Positions 34,904 to 44,559 are shown, counted from the stretch's first letter. The stretch: DNA of 64,000 bases from Nocardioides panzhihuensis (GCF_013408335.1 NZ_JACBZR010000001.1:4317501-4381500), one strand, 5' to 3'. A program made the numbers and translations. The notes: a model not told the origin generated them from the letters alone.

Positions 34904-35593
34904 ATGAGCGCACTCGCCGGACTCGTGGACAAGGGCCTGATGGCATCCGACTGGGCCGAGGCGCTGGCGCCGGCCGAGCCGCAGATCGAGCAGATGGGCC
35001 GCTTCCTGCGCGACGAGCTGGCGGCGAGACGGCCCTACCTCCCCGACGGCGACCGGATCTTCAACGCCTTCCGGCGACCGCTGCGAGACGTACGCGTCCT
35101 GATCGTCGGCCAGGACCCCTACCCGACCATCGGCCACCCGATCGGCCTCAGCTTCGCGGTTGAGAAGGACGTACGTCCGCTGCCGGCGTCGCTGCGCAAC
35201 ATCTACGCCGAGCTGGCCACCGACCTCGACCTGAAGATGCCCGAGCACGGCGACCTTTCGGCCTGGGCCGACCGCGGGGTGATGCTGCTCAACACCTCTC
35301 TGACGGTGCGGCCCGGAGCTCCCGCCTCACACTCCAAGAAGGGCTGGGAGGAGGTCACCGGGCGGGCGATCGACGTGCTCGGCAAGCGCGGCGGGCCACT
35401 GGTCGCGATCCTGTGGGGCAGGCACGCGCAGAACTTCGAGCCGCGCCTCGACAAGGTGCCGGCGATCAAGTCCGTCCACCCCTCGCCGCTCTCCGCGCGC
35501 CGTGGGTTCTTCGGGTCCCGGCCGTTCTCGCGCGCCAACGCCCTCCTGGTCGAGCAGGGCGCTTCGCCGATCGACTGGTCCCTGCCTGACTAA
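34904..35593 (+). CDS. ung: Uracil-DNA glycosylase (family 1)
   Basis: A 229-residue enzyme that excises uracil from DNA. The water-activating motif [17 protein letters not shown] is at about residues 67-83, [11 protein letters not shown] follows, and the C-terminal minor-groove loop is [14 protein letters not shown]. Relative to the usual GQDPYHGPGQA pattern, the PTIGHPIG variant is typical of actinobacterial Ung. The start is ATG 34904; the gene is divergent from the LLM gene. Confidence 0.95.
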   Translation: MSALAGLVDKGLMASDWAEALAPAEPQIEQMGRFLRDELAARRPYLPDGDRIFNAFRRPLRDVRVLIVGQDPYPTIGHPIGLSFAVEKDVRPLPASLRNIYAELATDLDLKMPEHGDLSAWADRGVMLLNTSLTVRPGAPASHSKKGWEEVTGRAIDVLGKRGGPLVAILWGRHAQNFEPRLDKVPAIKSVHPSPLSARRGFFGSRPFSRANALLVEQGASPIDWSLPD

Positions 35594-35629
35594 CTAGGAT
35601 CGGACCATCGGCGGCGAACGGGGGGGCAC

Positions 35630-36196
35630 GTGGGCGAGAACGCGACCGGACCGACGCTGTCGGTGCCACGCCGGCTCAAGATCACCGGCACCATCGTCGT
35701 CGTCCTGCTGGCGGTCTGGGCCGCTGCGCTCGGCGCCCGGACCCTGCTGGACCGGGCAGCTCCTCCGGAGTTCCCCGCGGCCGACGTACGCGACTGGGCG
35801 ACCTTCGCCGACCACGTCGTCCTGGGCACCGCCGGCCCCGACGACACAGACCGGCTGCAGGTCACGACCGTCCTGTGGAGCCGGCAGGGATCCCACCCGA
35901 TCGGTCGTCAGATCACGATCGAGGCCGAGATGACCGCGGACGAGGTGTACGCCGTGCCGGTGGCCTGGATCGAGGACGGCAGCAGCGACGGGCGCTGGGT
36001 CGCACTGGCGGCCGATGCCGTGCTCCCTCTCGACGGCGGGCGGATCACTGGGGGTGGCGCCACCTGGGCGGCCGACCACGCCGGGGAGTCGCCCCGGACC
36101 CTCGCCACCGAGCTCTACGAGACCGGACCACACCCGGCCGCCGTCCCCTACCTCTACGAGAGTCTCGAACAACGCCTCGCCGCTGTGGAGCGGTAG
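35630..36196 (+). CDS. Hypothetical membrane-anchored protein
   Basis: A 188-residue protein with one membrane segment (about 17-40, KITGTIVVVLLAVWAAALGA) and an extracytoplasmic domain without cysteines or recognised motifs. Signal-anchor topology is likely. The GTG at 35630 is preceded by a G-rich ribosome site. It lies between ung and the rhomboid gene with short gaps, so it may be part of their transcript. No family recognised. Confidence 0.75.
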   Translation: MGENATGPTLSVPRRLKITGTIVVVLLAVWAAALGARTLLDRAAPPEFPAADVRDWATFADHVVLGTAGPDDTDRLQVTTVLWSRQGSHPIGRQITIEAEMTADEVYAVPVAWIEDGSSDGRWVALAADAVLPLDGGRITGGGATWAADHAGESPRTLATELYETGPHPAAVPYLYESLEQRLAAVER

Positions 36197-36209
36197 GTAG
36201 AATTCTGGC

Positions 36210-36827
36210 GTGAGCCAGGATTCCCCCACGCTGCCCCAGCGCACGAACTGGCTTCGGGCCGGGGGTTGGGCGCTCGGCTTCGTCGCCCTGCTGTGGGTGC
36301 TCGAGGCCACCGACTACATCAGCGGTCACCAGCTCGACACGCTCGGCATCGTGCCGCGCACCGACGCCGGCTTGCTCGGCATCGTCTTCGCGCCGGTGCT
36401 CCACTTCGGCTGGGCCCACCTCTACGGCAACACCGTGCCCGCGCTCGTCCTCGGTTTCCTGGTCCTCGCCTCTGGCGTCGGTCGAGGGATCGTGGCGACG
36501 CTGATCATCTGGGTGGTCGGCGGCGTCGGCGTCTGGGTGATGTCGCCTCCGGGCAGCATCACCGCCGGGACCTCGATGCTGATCTTCGGCTGGCTGGTCT
36601 ACCTGATCATGCGCGGCCTGTTCAGCCACCGCGTCAGCCAGATCGTCATCGGCGTGCTCATCTTCCTGGCCTACGGCAGCCTGCTGCTCGGGGTGCTCCC
36701 CGGACAGACCGGCGTCTCCTGGCAGGGCCACCTCTTCGGCGCGATCGGTGGCGCGCTGGCAGCCTGGCTGCTCCACGACCCGTCCCAGAAGCAGGCCCCG
36801 AAGCAGGCCCACAAGAAGACCGCCTGA
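36210..36827 (+). CDS. Rhomboid family intramembrane serine protease
   Basis: A 205-residue protein with about six membrane helices. Conserved elements: HFGWAHLYGN (HxxxN of helix 2), the catalytic Ser in AGTSMLIFG (GTS where GAS or GFS is usual), and the catalytic His in SWQGHLFGAIGG. It cleaves single-pass membrane proteins within the bilayer; its substrate is unknown. It starts GTG 36210, 13 bp after the anchored hypothetical protein, which could itself be a substrate (speculation). Confidence 0.9.
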   Translation: MSQDSPTLPQRTNWLRAGGWALGFVALLWVLEATDYISGHQLDTLGIVPRTDAGLLGIVFAPVLHFGWAHLYGNTVPALVLGFLVLASGVGRGIVATLIIWVVGGVGVWVMSPPGSITAGTSMLIFGWLVYLIMRGLFSHRVSQIVIGVLIFLAYGSLLLGVLPGQTGVSWQGHLFGAIGGALAAWLLHDPSQKQAPKQAHKKTA

Positions 36828-36850
36828 ACGAGCTGATGGAGACTGGTTCC

Positions 36851-37699
36851 ATGCAGATCCTCTCCATCCAGTCGCACGTGGCCTTCGGCTACGTCGGCAA
36901 CTCGGCGGCCGTCTTCCCGATCCAGCGCCTCGGGCACGAGGTCTGGCCGGTGCTCACCGTCAACTTCTCCAACCACACCGGCTACGGCGCGTGGCGCGGA
37001 CCGGTCGTGGACGCTGACCAGGTCGCCGGGGTCATCGAGGGGATCTCCGAGCGCGACGGTCTCTCCACCGTCTCCGCGGTGCTGTCCGGCTACCAGGGCG
37101 ACCCGGCGGTCGGCGCGGTGATCCTGGACTCCGTACGCCGCGTGAAGGCGCTCAACCCGCGAGCCCTCTACTGCTGCGACCCGGTGATGGGCGACGTCGG
37201 GCGCGGGATGTTCGTCCGGGAGGGCATCCCGGAGTTCATGCGCGACGAGGTCGTTCCGGCGGCCGACGTGATCACGCCCAACCACTTCGAGCTCAACTTC
37301 CTCGCCGGCGTGGAGTCGACCGAGACCCTGGAGGAGGTGCTCGCCGCCGTCGACGTCGTCCGCGAGTCGGGTCCCTCGAACGTGCTCGTGACCTCGGTGA
37401 TCACCGAGGACCCGACCCACCTCGACCTGATCGCGGTCTCCGACGAGGGGGCCTGGTCGGTCACCACTCCCCTGCTCCCGATCTCCCCCAACGGTGGTGG
37501 CGACGTCACCGCGGCGGTCTACCTCTCCCACCTGCTCTCGACCGGTTCGACCCCGACCGCTCTGGGACGCACCGCGAACACCCTTTTCGCCATCCTCGAC
37601 CGCACCCTCAGGTCCGGCCGCCGCGAGCTCGAGCTCATCGCCTCGCAGGACGACATCGCCAACCCGCCGACGACGTACGAGGTCACTCAGCTCCGCTGA
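36851..37699 (+). CDS. pdxY: Pyridoxal kinase
   Basis: A 282-residue ribokinase-fold enzyme that phosphorylates pyridoxal to PLP. Landmarks: MQILSIQSHVAFGYVGNSAA (start), NFSNHTGYGAW, YCCDPVMGD, TPNHFELNFLAG, and the anion hole with catalytic Asp NGGGDVTAA. ATG 36851 has GGAG about 11 nt upstream; an in-frame ATG at 36836 would add 5 residues. It follows the rhomboid gene by 23 bp. Confidence 0.93.
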   Translation: MQILSIQSHVAFGYVGNSAAVFPIQRLGHEVWPVLTVNFSNHTGYGAWRGPVVDADQVAGVIEGISERDGLSTVSAVLSGYQGDPAVGAVILDSVRRVKALNPRALYCCDPVMGDVGRGMFVREGIPEFMRDEVVPAADVITPNHFELNFLAGVESTETLEEVLAAVDVVRESGPSNVLVTSVITEDPTHLDLIAVSDEGAWSVTTPLLPISPNGGGDVTAAVYLSHLLSTGSTPTALGRTANTLFAILDRTLRSGRRELELIASQDDIANPPTTYEVTQLR

Positions 37700-37710
37700 G
37701 CAGTGAACGG

Positions 37711-37783
37711 AGCCGGTGACAGGAGTCGAACCCGCGACATCCTCATTACAAGTGAGGCGCTCTACCAACTGAGCTACACCGGC
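37711..37783 (-). tRNA. tRNA-Thr (anticodon TGT)
   Basis: On the minus strand the acceptor arms are GCCGGTG/CACCGGC, the D-arm is GCTCAGTTGGTAGAGC, the anticodon stem CCTCA/TGAGG encloses CTTGTAA, and the T-loop is TTCGACT. The anticodon TGT reads ACA. The 3' CCA is not encoded. Confidence 0.96.
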
Positions 37784-37960
37784 ATGCCGTGCGTCTCCGC
37801 GACGGCGGGACAATCGTAGCCAGTCAGGGCCCCGAGTGCGTATCCGGCGTGTCGAGCAAACCCCAGACTCGCCCAGAAGCAACCCTCGGGAACACTCCCG
37901 TGGCGGGCGTCTGAGAGTGTTTCCCTTCATCCGAGCGACTTGTAGACGAAGGGAAGACGG
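37784..37960. promoter_or_regulatory. Structured leader region of the AGCS symporter
   Basis: Two hairpins lie before the start: AACACTC/GAGTGTT (37891-37897 with 37915-37921) and TTCCCTTC/GAAGGGAA, whose right arm contains the ribosome site of the symporter gene. This could limit translation. It does not match the glycine riboswitch consensus. The tRNA-Thr promoter must also lie in this gap. Confidence 0.4.
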
Positions 37961-39490
37961 ATGACGGACATCTTGGGCGCCATCAACGGTGTCATCTGGA
38001 GCAACTGGCTCGTGTATCTGTGTCTCGCCGCGGGGGTGTACTTCTCCGTGCGGTCACGGCTACTCCAGGTGAGGCACTTCCCGGAGATGATCCGGCTTCT
38101 CGCACGCGGGGAGAAGTCGGCCTCCGGGGTCTCCTCGTTCCAGGCGCTCGCGATGTCGCTGGCCGGACGCGTGGGGACGGGCAACATCGCCGGGGTCGCC
38201 ACCGCGATCGCGTTCGGTGGCCCCGGCGCGATGTTCTGGATGTGGGCGGTCGCTTTCCTCGGCGCCTCGACCTCCTTCGTGGAGAGCACGCTGGGCCAGA
38301 TCTACAAGACCCGTGACCCGCTGACCGGCGAGTACCGCGGCGGGCCGGCCTACTACTTCAGCCGAGCCTTCGCGCACACCCGCGCCCGCCGCTACTTCAC
38401 CGTCTACGGGTTCATCTTCGCGGCCGTGACCGTGCTGGCCTGCGGCGTACTCCTTCCCGGCGTCCAGGCGAACTCGATGACCGCCAGCATGACCAACGCC
38501 TGGGGCGTCCCGACCTGGGGCGTTGCGATCGCGACGGTCATCGTGTTCGCGTTCGTCGTGGTCGGCGGCGTCAAGCGCATCGCGTCGTTCGCGACGCTCG
38601 TGGTGCCGTTCATGGCGGTCGCGTACGTCTTCGTCGCCATGATCGTCGTGTTCGTCAACGCCGACAAGATCCCGGCGGTCCTCAGCGACATCTTCTCGAG
38701 CGCCTTCGGCCTCCACTCCACGTTCGGCGCCGTGCTCGGTCTGGCCGTGATGTGGGGCGTCAAGCGCGGCGTCTACTCCAACGAGGCGGGGCAGGGGACG
38801 GGGCCGCACGCGGCGGCGGCCGCCGAGGTCTCCCACCCGGCGAAGCAGGGTCTGGTCCAGGCGTTCGCCGTGTACGTCGACACCCTGTTCGTCTGCTCGG
38901 CGACGGGCTTCCTGATCCTGTCCACCGGTGCCTACCGGGTCTTCGAGGACGGCAGCGAGACCGGCGGTGTGCTCGTCGACGGTGGCATCCTCGCCGCAGG
39001 CGCGGAGGTCGGCCCGGCCTACACGCAGTCGGCCTTCGACACGGTGTTCCCCGGGGTCGGCGCCTCCTTCATCGCCATCTCGCTGGCGTTCTTCTGCTTC
39101 ACGACGATGGTCGCCTACTACTACATGGCCGAGACGAACCTGCGCTTCATCGTCGGCCGGTTCGCAACCGTTCGGCTGGGCGGGGAGCGCGGGGTCACGA
39201 TCGGACGGGTGACCACGCTTGCCCTGCAGGCCGTCATCCTGGCCGCGTCCGCGTACGGCTGCGTGTCGACGGCCAGCGACGCCTGGACGCTCGGCGACAT
39301 CGGTGTCGGCCTGATGGCGTGGCTCAACATCCTCGGCATCCTCGTCCTCCAGCAGCCCGCGTTCAAGGCACTCCGTGACTACGAGAAGCAGAAGAAGCAG
39401 GGACTCGACCCGGTGTTCGACCCGCACGCACTGAACATCACCGGAGCCACCTACTGGGAGACCTACGAGCGGAAGTCCGAGCGGGTCTAG
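37961..39490 (+). CDS. AGCS family sodium:alanine/glycine symporter
   Basis: A 509-residue membrane protein with about 10-11 helices. Family motifs: VSSFQALAMSLAGRVGTGNIAGVATAIAFGGPGA (residues ~58-90, the Na+/substrate site), GGPAYYF, and SNEAGQGTGPHAAAAAEVSHP. It imports alanine or glycine with sodium. The start is ATG 37961 with AAGGGAAG upstream. Substrate preference between Ala and Gly cannot be read from the sequence. Confidence 0.95.
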   Translation: MTDILGAINGVIWSNWLVYLCLAAGVYFSVRSRLLQVRHFPEMIRLLARGEKSASGVSSFQALAMSLAGRVGTGNIAGVATAIAFGGPGAMFWMWAVAFLGASTSFVESTLGQIYKTRDPLTGEYRGGPAYYFSRAFAHTRARRYFTVYGFIFAAVTVLACGVLLPGVQANSMTASMTNAWGVPTWGVAIATVIVFAFVVVGGVKRIASFATLVVPFMAVAYVFVAMIVVFVNADKIPAVLSDIFSSAFGLHSTFGAVLGLAVMWGVKRGVYSNEAGQGTGPHAAAAAEVSHPAKQGLVQAFAVYVDTLFVCSATGFLILSTGAYRVFEDGSETGGVLVDGGILAAGAEVGPAYTQSAFDTVFPGVGASFIAISLAFFCFTTMVAYYYMAETNLRFIVGRFATVRLGGERGVTIGRVTTLALQAVILAASAYGCVSTASDAWTLGDIGVGLMAWLNILGILVLQQPAFKALRDYEKQKKQGLDPVFDPHALNITGATYWETYERKSERV

Positions 39491-39492
39491 CC

Positions 39493-41016
39493 TCACTCGC
39501 TCTCGGCGGGGCGTTCCAGCGGGACGTACTCGTGGGCGGTGAGGGCCCCGTTGGTCTCCAGCTCGATCGACTGGAGGCCGACGGGGAGCCCGTCGGCGTA
39601 GGTGATCAGGGTGACCTCGGCGGTGCGGCGGATCTTCCCCATCGCGAAGGCGTACGCAGCGCCACCGGTGGTGCCGTTGGTGTAGGTCCAACCGGTCTCG
39701 CCGTTCTCGCCGGTCACCTCGGTCGGCCCCTGGTGCACGTGGCGGTGGCCGCCGACGACGAGGGTCGCGCAGCCCCGGCGCAGGGTCTCGCGCCCCAGCG
39801 CCGGGTCGTGGACGAGGAGCGTCGCGACCGGCGTACCCTCTTCCTTCGAGGCGCAGGCGATGTCGGCCAGCTTCGAGCCGGCGTCCTCGAGGCTGACACC
39901 CTTCTCGTCGATCCAGTTGCCGAGGCCGCTGGTGCGGGGGTCGGGGGCGCCGAGGAGCGTCGAGCCGCCCGGACCGTCGACGACCTCGCCCTCGAGCATG
40001 GTCCAGCCCCTGTCGGCCAGGTAGTCGCCGACCGTCGGACCGTGGTCGTGGTTGCCGGTGACCGCCCACTTGTCCAGGCCGTCGCTCGCGTCGGTCAGGG
40101 AGTCGAGGGAGAAGGTCTCCCAGTCGGACCCGGTCGAGGTGTCGTCACCGCCGCCGAGGATGCCGGTCGCACCGCCCTCGTCGGCGATCGCACGCATCAC
40201 CGAGTCCATGCCGACGTTGTCGTGTCGGTCGGAGACCAGGGCCACCACGGTCTCGTCCTCGGCCGGCTCCCGCAGCGCGAGGTCCGGGACCTTCTCGACC
40301 ACCTTCTCGTAGAAGGTCCGGCTGGAGTTGTAGGTGTCGACGGCACTGGCCACCAGCCGGCGGGTCTGGTTGGCGTAGGCGTCACCACGGACCTCCACCC
40401 CGGCCAGCTCGTCGGGCACCGGGATCTCCGGACCGAGGAAGTCGGCCAGCAGGGTCCAGTCACCGGAGACCGGGCCGGCCTCCTTGTCTGATGCGGGCGC
40501 TATGGACTCGCCCCAGGGCTGCCAGACCGCGACCGCGAGCAGCGACACCGTGACCGCCCCGACGCCGGCAGCGGTGAGTCCGTGTCTCGTCCGGGTCGCG
40601 GCGGACAGCTGTCTGCGCAGGTCAGCGCGGCGTGAGGAGCCGGGCAGCCGCCAGATCAGCACCACGCCGGCGACGATCGTCAAGGAGATCGCGGCGCCAC
40701 GGAGCACCGCCGCCACGAGCATCGACTCGACCATCTCCACCACGACGGCGCGCTGGCCGTCGGGCGCCGAGCCGAGCACCGCGTAGCGCTCGAAGAGCTC
40801 GTCCATCGATCTCAGCTCGGTCTTCCCGAGAGTGACGTCGACACCGACCGGGCCACCGACGTCCAGGCGTACGTCGGGCAGCACCGGTCCGGTGTGGATG
40901 ATCGCCTTGCCCGACAGCGTCGGGCGCAGGACCGAGTCGTGACCGGCCAGGACCACCTGACGCTCGCTGGACAGGAAGAGCCACGTGCTCACCACCGCGG
41001 CGAGCACGAGCCACAA
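39493..41016 (-). CDS. Metallophosphoesterase, membrane-anchored
   Basis: About 507 residues. The N-terminal part has two hydrophobic segments flanking ~100 residues. The calcineurin-like phosphoesterase domain then shows VSDRHDN (DxH), GGGDDTSTG, GNHDHG, LLVHDP and VVGGHRHVH. The substrate is unknown. The start is uncertain: TTG 41016 is the first conventional codon, but the same frame continues upstream to CTG 41073, which overlaps the rlmB stop (CTGA) and has AGAGG 7 nt before it. The extra 19 residues (LISRRALLRGLAVWAG...) look like a normal signal-anchor start. Confidence 0.85.
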   Translation of the reverse strand: MWLVLAAVVSTWLFLSSERQVVLAGHDSVLRPTLSGKAIIHTGPVLPDVRLDVGGPVGVDVTLGKTELRSMDELFERYAVLGSAPDGQRAVVVEMVESMLVAAVLRGAAISLTIVAGVVLIWRLPGSSRRADLRRQLSAATRTRHGLTAAGVGAVTVSLLAVAVWQPWGESIAPASDKEAGPVSGDWTLLADFLGPEIPVPDELAGVEVRGDAYANQTRRLVASAVDTYNSSRTFYEKVVEKVPDLALREPAEDETVVALVSDRHDNVGMDSVMRAIADEGGATGILGGGDDTSTGSDWETFSLDSLTDASDGLDKWAVTGNHDHGPTVGDYLADRGWTMLEGEVVDGPGGSTLLGAPDPRTSGLGNWIDEKGVSLEDAGSKLADIACASKEEGTPVATLLVHDPALGRETLRRGCATLVVGGHRHVHQGPTEVTGENGETGWTYTNGTTGGAAYAFAMGKIRRTAEVTLITYADGLPVGLQSIELETNGALTAHEYVPLERPAESE

Positions 41017-41069
41017 CGCACCTAGCCCCGCCCAGACGGCGAGGCCACGGAGCAGGGCTCGGCGAGAGA

Positions 41070-42023
41070 TCAGCGACGCGCCTCTGCGACGGCGTAGAGC
41101 ACGACCGACGCAGCGACGCCGGCGTTGAGGGACTCGACTGAGTTGGCCATCGGGATCGACACTATCTGGTCGCAGGTTTCCTGGACCAGGCGCGAGAGAC
41201 CGCCGCCCTCGGCGCCGACGACGATCACCAGCGGGCCGTCGGCGAGACCGTCGGGGGCGCCCAGCTCGGGCAGCGTGATGTCGCCCTCCATGTCGAGCCC
41301 GACGACCATGCAGCCGGCCTCCTGGTAGGCCTTGAGCTGACGGGTCAGGTTGACCGTCTGCGCGACCGGGATCCGGGACGCGGCGCCGGCGCTCGTCTTC
41401 CAGGCGGCGGCGGTGATCCCGGCGGCACGCCGCTCCGGGATCACGACGCCGTGGGCGCCGAAGCCCGCAGCCGAACGCACGATGGCGCCCAGGTTGCGGG
41501 GGTCGGTGATCTGGTCGAGCACCACGATCAGCGGCTTCTCCCCGATCTCGGCAGCGCGGTCGAGCAGGTCGTCGGCATGGGCGTACTCGTAGGCGGGGAT
41601 CCGCGCGGCCAGCCCCTGGTGGCCGTTGAACCCGGTCATCCGGTCGAGCTCGACCTTGGTCACCTCGAGCAGCGAGATGCCCTTCTCGGAGGCGAGCAGG
41701 AACGCCTCGCGCAGCCGCCCGTCGCGCTCGGCGCCCTCGGCGACATAGAGACCGTTGACCGGTACGTCCTCACGCAGCGCCTCGACCACGGAGTTGCGCC
41801 CGATGATCCACTCGGCGTCGCCGGCGGACCGCTTGCGCGGGCCCTTGTTGCGCTGCTCGGAGGCCTGAGCCGCCTTGTGGGCCTTGTGGTAGGGCCGGTC
41901 CTTCGCCTTCGGGGTCGGGCCCTTGCCCTCCAAGCCCTTGCGCCGGTTGCCGCCGGTGCCGGCCTGGGCACCCTTCTTACGGCCCTTCGCGATCGAGCCG
42001 CGACGTTGGGAGTTGCCTGCCAT
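41070..42023 (-). CDS. rlmB: 23S rRNA 2'-O-ribose methyltransferase RlmB (TrmH family)
   Basis: A 317-residue SPOUT methyltransferase. The N-terminal ~75 residues are Lys/Arg/Gly-rich. A substrate-binding domain begins EWIIGRNSVVEAL. The catalytic knot has VLDQITDPRNLGAIVRSA, VVGAEGGGLSRL and SIPMANSVESLNAGVAAS. It methylates G2251 (E. coli numbering) in 23S rRNA. It overlaps the cysS stop by 1 nt, so they are cotranscribed. Confidence 0.94.
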   Translation of the reverse strand: MAGNSQRRGSIAKGRKKGAQAGTGGNRRKGLEGKGPTPKAKDRPYHKAHKAAQASEQRNKGPRKRSAGDAEWIIGRNSVVEALREDVPVNGLYVAEGAERDGRLREAFLLASEKGISLLEVTKVELDRMTGFNGHQGLAARIPAYEYAHADDLLDRAAEIGEKPLIVVLDQITDPRNLGAIVRSAAGFGAHGVVIPERRAAGITAAAWKTSAGAASRIPVAQTVNLTRQLKAYQEAGCMVVGLDMEGDITLPELGAPDGLADGPLVIVVGAEGGGLSRLVQETCDQIVSIPMANSVESLNAGVAASVVLYAVAEARR

Positions 42024-43447
42024 CAGTTAACGCTCCATTTCGGACCCTCAGGGGTGTCCTCGATCTCGATCCCGGCTTCCTTGAGCCGGTCTCGCATTGC
42101 ATCAGCGCGGGCCCAGTCCTTGGCGGCGCGCGCCTGGGCACGCTCGTCCAGGACCCCGCGGACCAGTACGTCCAGCGCACCGGTCAGCTTCTCGTCCTCG
42201 CCGCTCGCCTGGCCCCACGCGGGGTCGGCGGGGTCGAGGCCGAGGATGTCCAGCATCGCGCGGACGCTCGCGGCGACCCCGCGCAGCGCCGGGCTGTCGC
42301 CGTCTGCGAGCAGCTTGTTGCCCTCGCGGACGACCTCGTGCAGGGCGGCGACAGCGGCGGGAGTGCCGAGGTCGTCGTCCATGGCGTTGACGAAGTCGGC
42401 GCACGGGACGCCGTCGGCCGGGGCGACCTCCATCGAGCTGGCCCCCATCACCGACGCCGCCCGCTCCAGGAAGCCTTCGATCCGCTGGAACCCGACGGCC
42501 GCCTCATGGAGGGCCTCGAAGGAGAACTCGACGTGGGAGCGGTAGTGGGCCGCGACCAGGTAGTAGCGCAGCTCGATGCCGCGTACCTGCTTCAGGACCT
42601 CCGGGATGACCAGCGAGTTGCCCAGCGACTTCGACATCTTCTCACCGGAGGTGGTGATCCAGGCGTTGTGCAGCCAGTAGCTCGCGAACGGTCGGCCGGC
42701 GGCGCGTGACTGCGCCTGCTCGTTCTCGTGGTGCGGGAAGCGCAGGTCCAGGCCGCCACCGTGGAAGTCGAAGGCCGGACCGAGGTACTTCCCGGCCATC
42801 GCCGAGCACTCGATGTGCCAGCCGGGCCGTCCCAGACCCCAGGGCGAGGGCCACGAGGCGGTCTCCGGCTCGGAGACCTTGCGGCCCTTCCACAGCGCGA
42901 AGTCGCGCGGGTCGTGCTTGCCCCGCGGGTCGGCGTCGGCGGCGGCCTCCATGTCGTCGACCTTCTGCCCGGAGAGCTCGCCGTAGGTCGGCCAGGAGCG
43001 CACGTCGAAGTAGACATCTGCCGAACCGTCTTCGGCGGCGTAGGCGTGGCCCTTCGCGATCAGCTCCTCGATCAGCGCGACGATCTCGGGGATGTGGCCG
43101 GTCGCCAGCGGCTCGTAGGTCGGCCGGGCGACGTTGAGCGAGGCATAGGCGGCGTCGAGCTCACGGTGCATCTCGTAGCCGAGGTTGTACCAGGGCCGGC
43201 CCTGGTCGGCCGACTTCGCCAGGATCTTGTCGTCGATGTCGGTGACGTTGCGGATGAACGTGGTCTCGTAGCCCGACGCCCGCAGCCAGCGCTGCAGCAC
43301 GTCGAAGTTCACCCCGCTCCGCACATGTCCGACATGCGGCTCGCTCTGGACGGTCAGGCCACAGACATAGAGCGACGCCTTGCCGGGCTGCAAGGGCGTG
43401 AAGTCACGTACTTCACGGGTCGCCGAGTCATAGAGCCTGAGTGCCAT
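42023..43447 (-). CDS. cysS: Cysteinyl-tRNA synthetase
   Basis: A 474-residue class I synthetase. The HIGH motif appears as HVGH ([14 protein letters not shown], about 35-48), zinc ligands are Cys in LYVCGLTVQ and WHIECSAMA plus HHENE, and the KMSKS loop is [11 protein letters not shown] near 270. The start is ATG 43447. It is followed by rlmB as in many actinobacteria. It is the CysS itself, not the mycothiol paralogue MshC, since the C-terminal DALR-like region is complete. Confidence 0.96.
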   Translation of the reverse strand: MALRLYDSATREVRDFTPLQPGKASLYVCGLTVQSEPHVGHVRSGVNFDVLQRWLRASGYETTFIRNVTDIDDKILAKSADQGRPWYNLGYEMHRELDAAYASLNVARPTYEPLATGHIPEIVALIEELIAKGHAYAAEDGSADVYFDVRSWPTYGELSGQKVDDMEAAADADPRGKHDPRDFALWKGRKVSEPETASWPSPWGLGRPGWHIECSAMAGKYLGPAFDFHGGGLDLRFPHHENEQAQSRAAGRPFASYWLHNAWITTSGEKMSKSLGNSLVIPEVLKQVRGIELRYYLVAAHYRSHVEFSFEALHEAAVGFQRIEGFLERAASVMGASSMEVAPADGVPCADFVNAMDDDLGTPAAVAALHEVVREGNKLLADGDSPALRGVAASVRAMLDILGLDPADPAWGQASGEDEKLTGALDVLVRGVLDERAQARAAKDWARADAMRDRLKEAGIEIEDTPEGPKWSVN

Positions 43448-43563
43448 GCTCCAAGTCTAGGGAAGTACGGGTGTTCCCTACCCATCGCGACGCACGATGA
43501 GCGAGCGCCAGCGGGCGAACAACGGGTGTTTCATCGGACCCTGTCGGTATCCTCGCGCTTGCG

Positions 43564-44043
43564 CTACCGGCGTGGCGCGATGAGCGCGGTTGCGATCGCG
43601 GCGACGCCCTCGCCGCGTCCGGTGAGCCCGAGACCGTCGGTGGTCGTCGCCGTCACGGTGACTGACGCGCCGGCCGCCGTGGAGAGCGCTTGGTTGGCCT
43701 CATCGCGCCGAGGACCGATCTTGGGCCGGTTGCCGATCACCTGGACCGCGATGTTGCCGATCTCGAAGCCGGCCTCGCGGACCCGGCGCGCGGCCTCCGC
43801 CAGCAGGGCGACCCCGGCTGCTCCGGCCCACTCGGGCTCGGAGGTGCCGAAGTTCGACCCCAGGTCGCCGAGGCCGGCCGCGGAGAAGAGCGCGTCGCAG
43901 CAGGCGTGGGCGGCGACGTCGCCGTCGGAGTGCCCGGCCAGCCCCTGCAGCTCGTCGGGAAAGGCCAGGCCGGCCACGTGCATCGGGACACCGTCGGCAA
44001 GGCTGTGTACGTCGGTCCCGATGCCGACCAGAGGAAGCTGCAC
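43564..44043 (-). CDS. ispF: 2-C-methyl-D-erythritol 2,4-cyclodiphosphate synthase
   Basis: A 159-residue enzyme of the MEP isoprenoid pathway. The metal site GTDVHSL (Asp and His near residues 10 and 12) and [17 protein letters not shown] are present, as are [18 protein letters not shown] and [19 protein letters not shown]. It forms homotrimers in the cytoplasm. It is not coupled to ispD here: ispD lies 600 bp away on the plus strand, separated by the NirD-like gene. Confidence 0.96.
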   Translation of the reverse strand: MQLPLVGIGTDVHSLADGVPMHVAGLAFPDELQGLAGHSDGDVAAHACCDALFSAAGLGDLGSNFGTSEPEWAGAAGVALLAEAARRVREAGFEIGNIAVQVIGNRPKIGPRRDEANQALSTAAGASVTVTATTTDGLGLTGRGEGVAAIATALIAPRR

Positions 44044-44082
44044 GCTCCGAAGTCTCCCAGATCCCCGGCCTATCGGACGCAG

Positions 44083-44445
44083 TCAGGTCGTCTTCCGGTG
44101 CCCGACCTGGACGACGCCGTCGAGGACCCGGACCTCGTAGGCAGGAATGGTCACGTGCGGGTCGTCCAGGCACTGTCCCGTACGCAGGTCGAACCCGTGC
44201 CGGTGGACGGGCGAGGCCACGAACGGCACCCCGTCACGGACCCCGACGATGCCCCTGGCGATCACCGACGCCTTGGCGAACGGATCGTGGTTGCCCAGCG
44301 CGTAGACGACGTCGTCGGACATCCGGAAGATGGCGACGGCCTGGCCGTGGACCAGCGCCGTGGCGCCGCGCTCCACCTCGAGCTCGTCGACCTGGCAGAC
44401 GTGCTGCCAGTCTCCGTCCTCATACAGCGGTATCCGCTCGCTCAT
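44083..44445 (-). CDS. nirD: NirD-like Rieske-fold small subunit of nitrite reductase
   Basis: A 120-residue protein resembling NirD: YALGNHDPFAKASVIARGIVG, VPFVASPVHRHGFDLRTGQC and LDDPHVTIPAYEVRV. It keeps the Rieske fold but lacks the paired Cys-His ligands, as usual for NirD. No nirB is present in the window, so it is an orphan here. ATG 44445 has no strong ribosome site. A GlnR-like site is seen about 100 bp upstream. It may serve a distant NirB or another oxidoreductase. Confidence 0.82.
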   Translation of the reverse strand: MSERIPLYEDGDWQHVCQVDELEVERGATALVHGQAVAIFRMSDDVVYALGNHDPFAKASVIARGIVGVRDGVPFVASPVHRHGFDLRTGQCLDDPHVTIPAYEVRVLDGVVQVGHRKTT

Positions 44446-44542
44446 GCCGTCGCAGGCCCGAGCCGCTTCGTCGACATACGTCGGTCCTCCCTTCGGTGGA
44501 ATCGACCGTAGGGCGCGTGGCAGCCGCCTCCTGTTTCGGTTT

Positions 44543-44559
44543 GTAACGGGTGCGTAAAC
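44543..44559 (-). promoter_or_regulatory. Possible GlnR-like site upstream of nirD
   Basis: GTAAC-N6-GTAAAC (plus strand) approximates the GlnR half-site pair gTnAC-N6-GaAAC. It lies about 100 bp upstream of the nirD start. One position in the second half-site deviates. Confidence 0.3.

Noticed and set aside
37784..37960. Glycine riboswitch before the AGCS symporter
   Set aside because: The characteristic conserved blocks of the glycine aptamer are absent.
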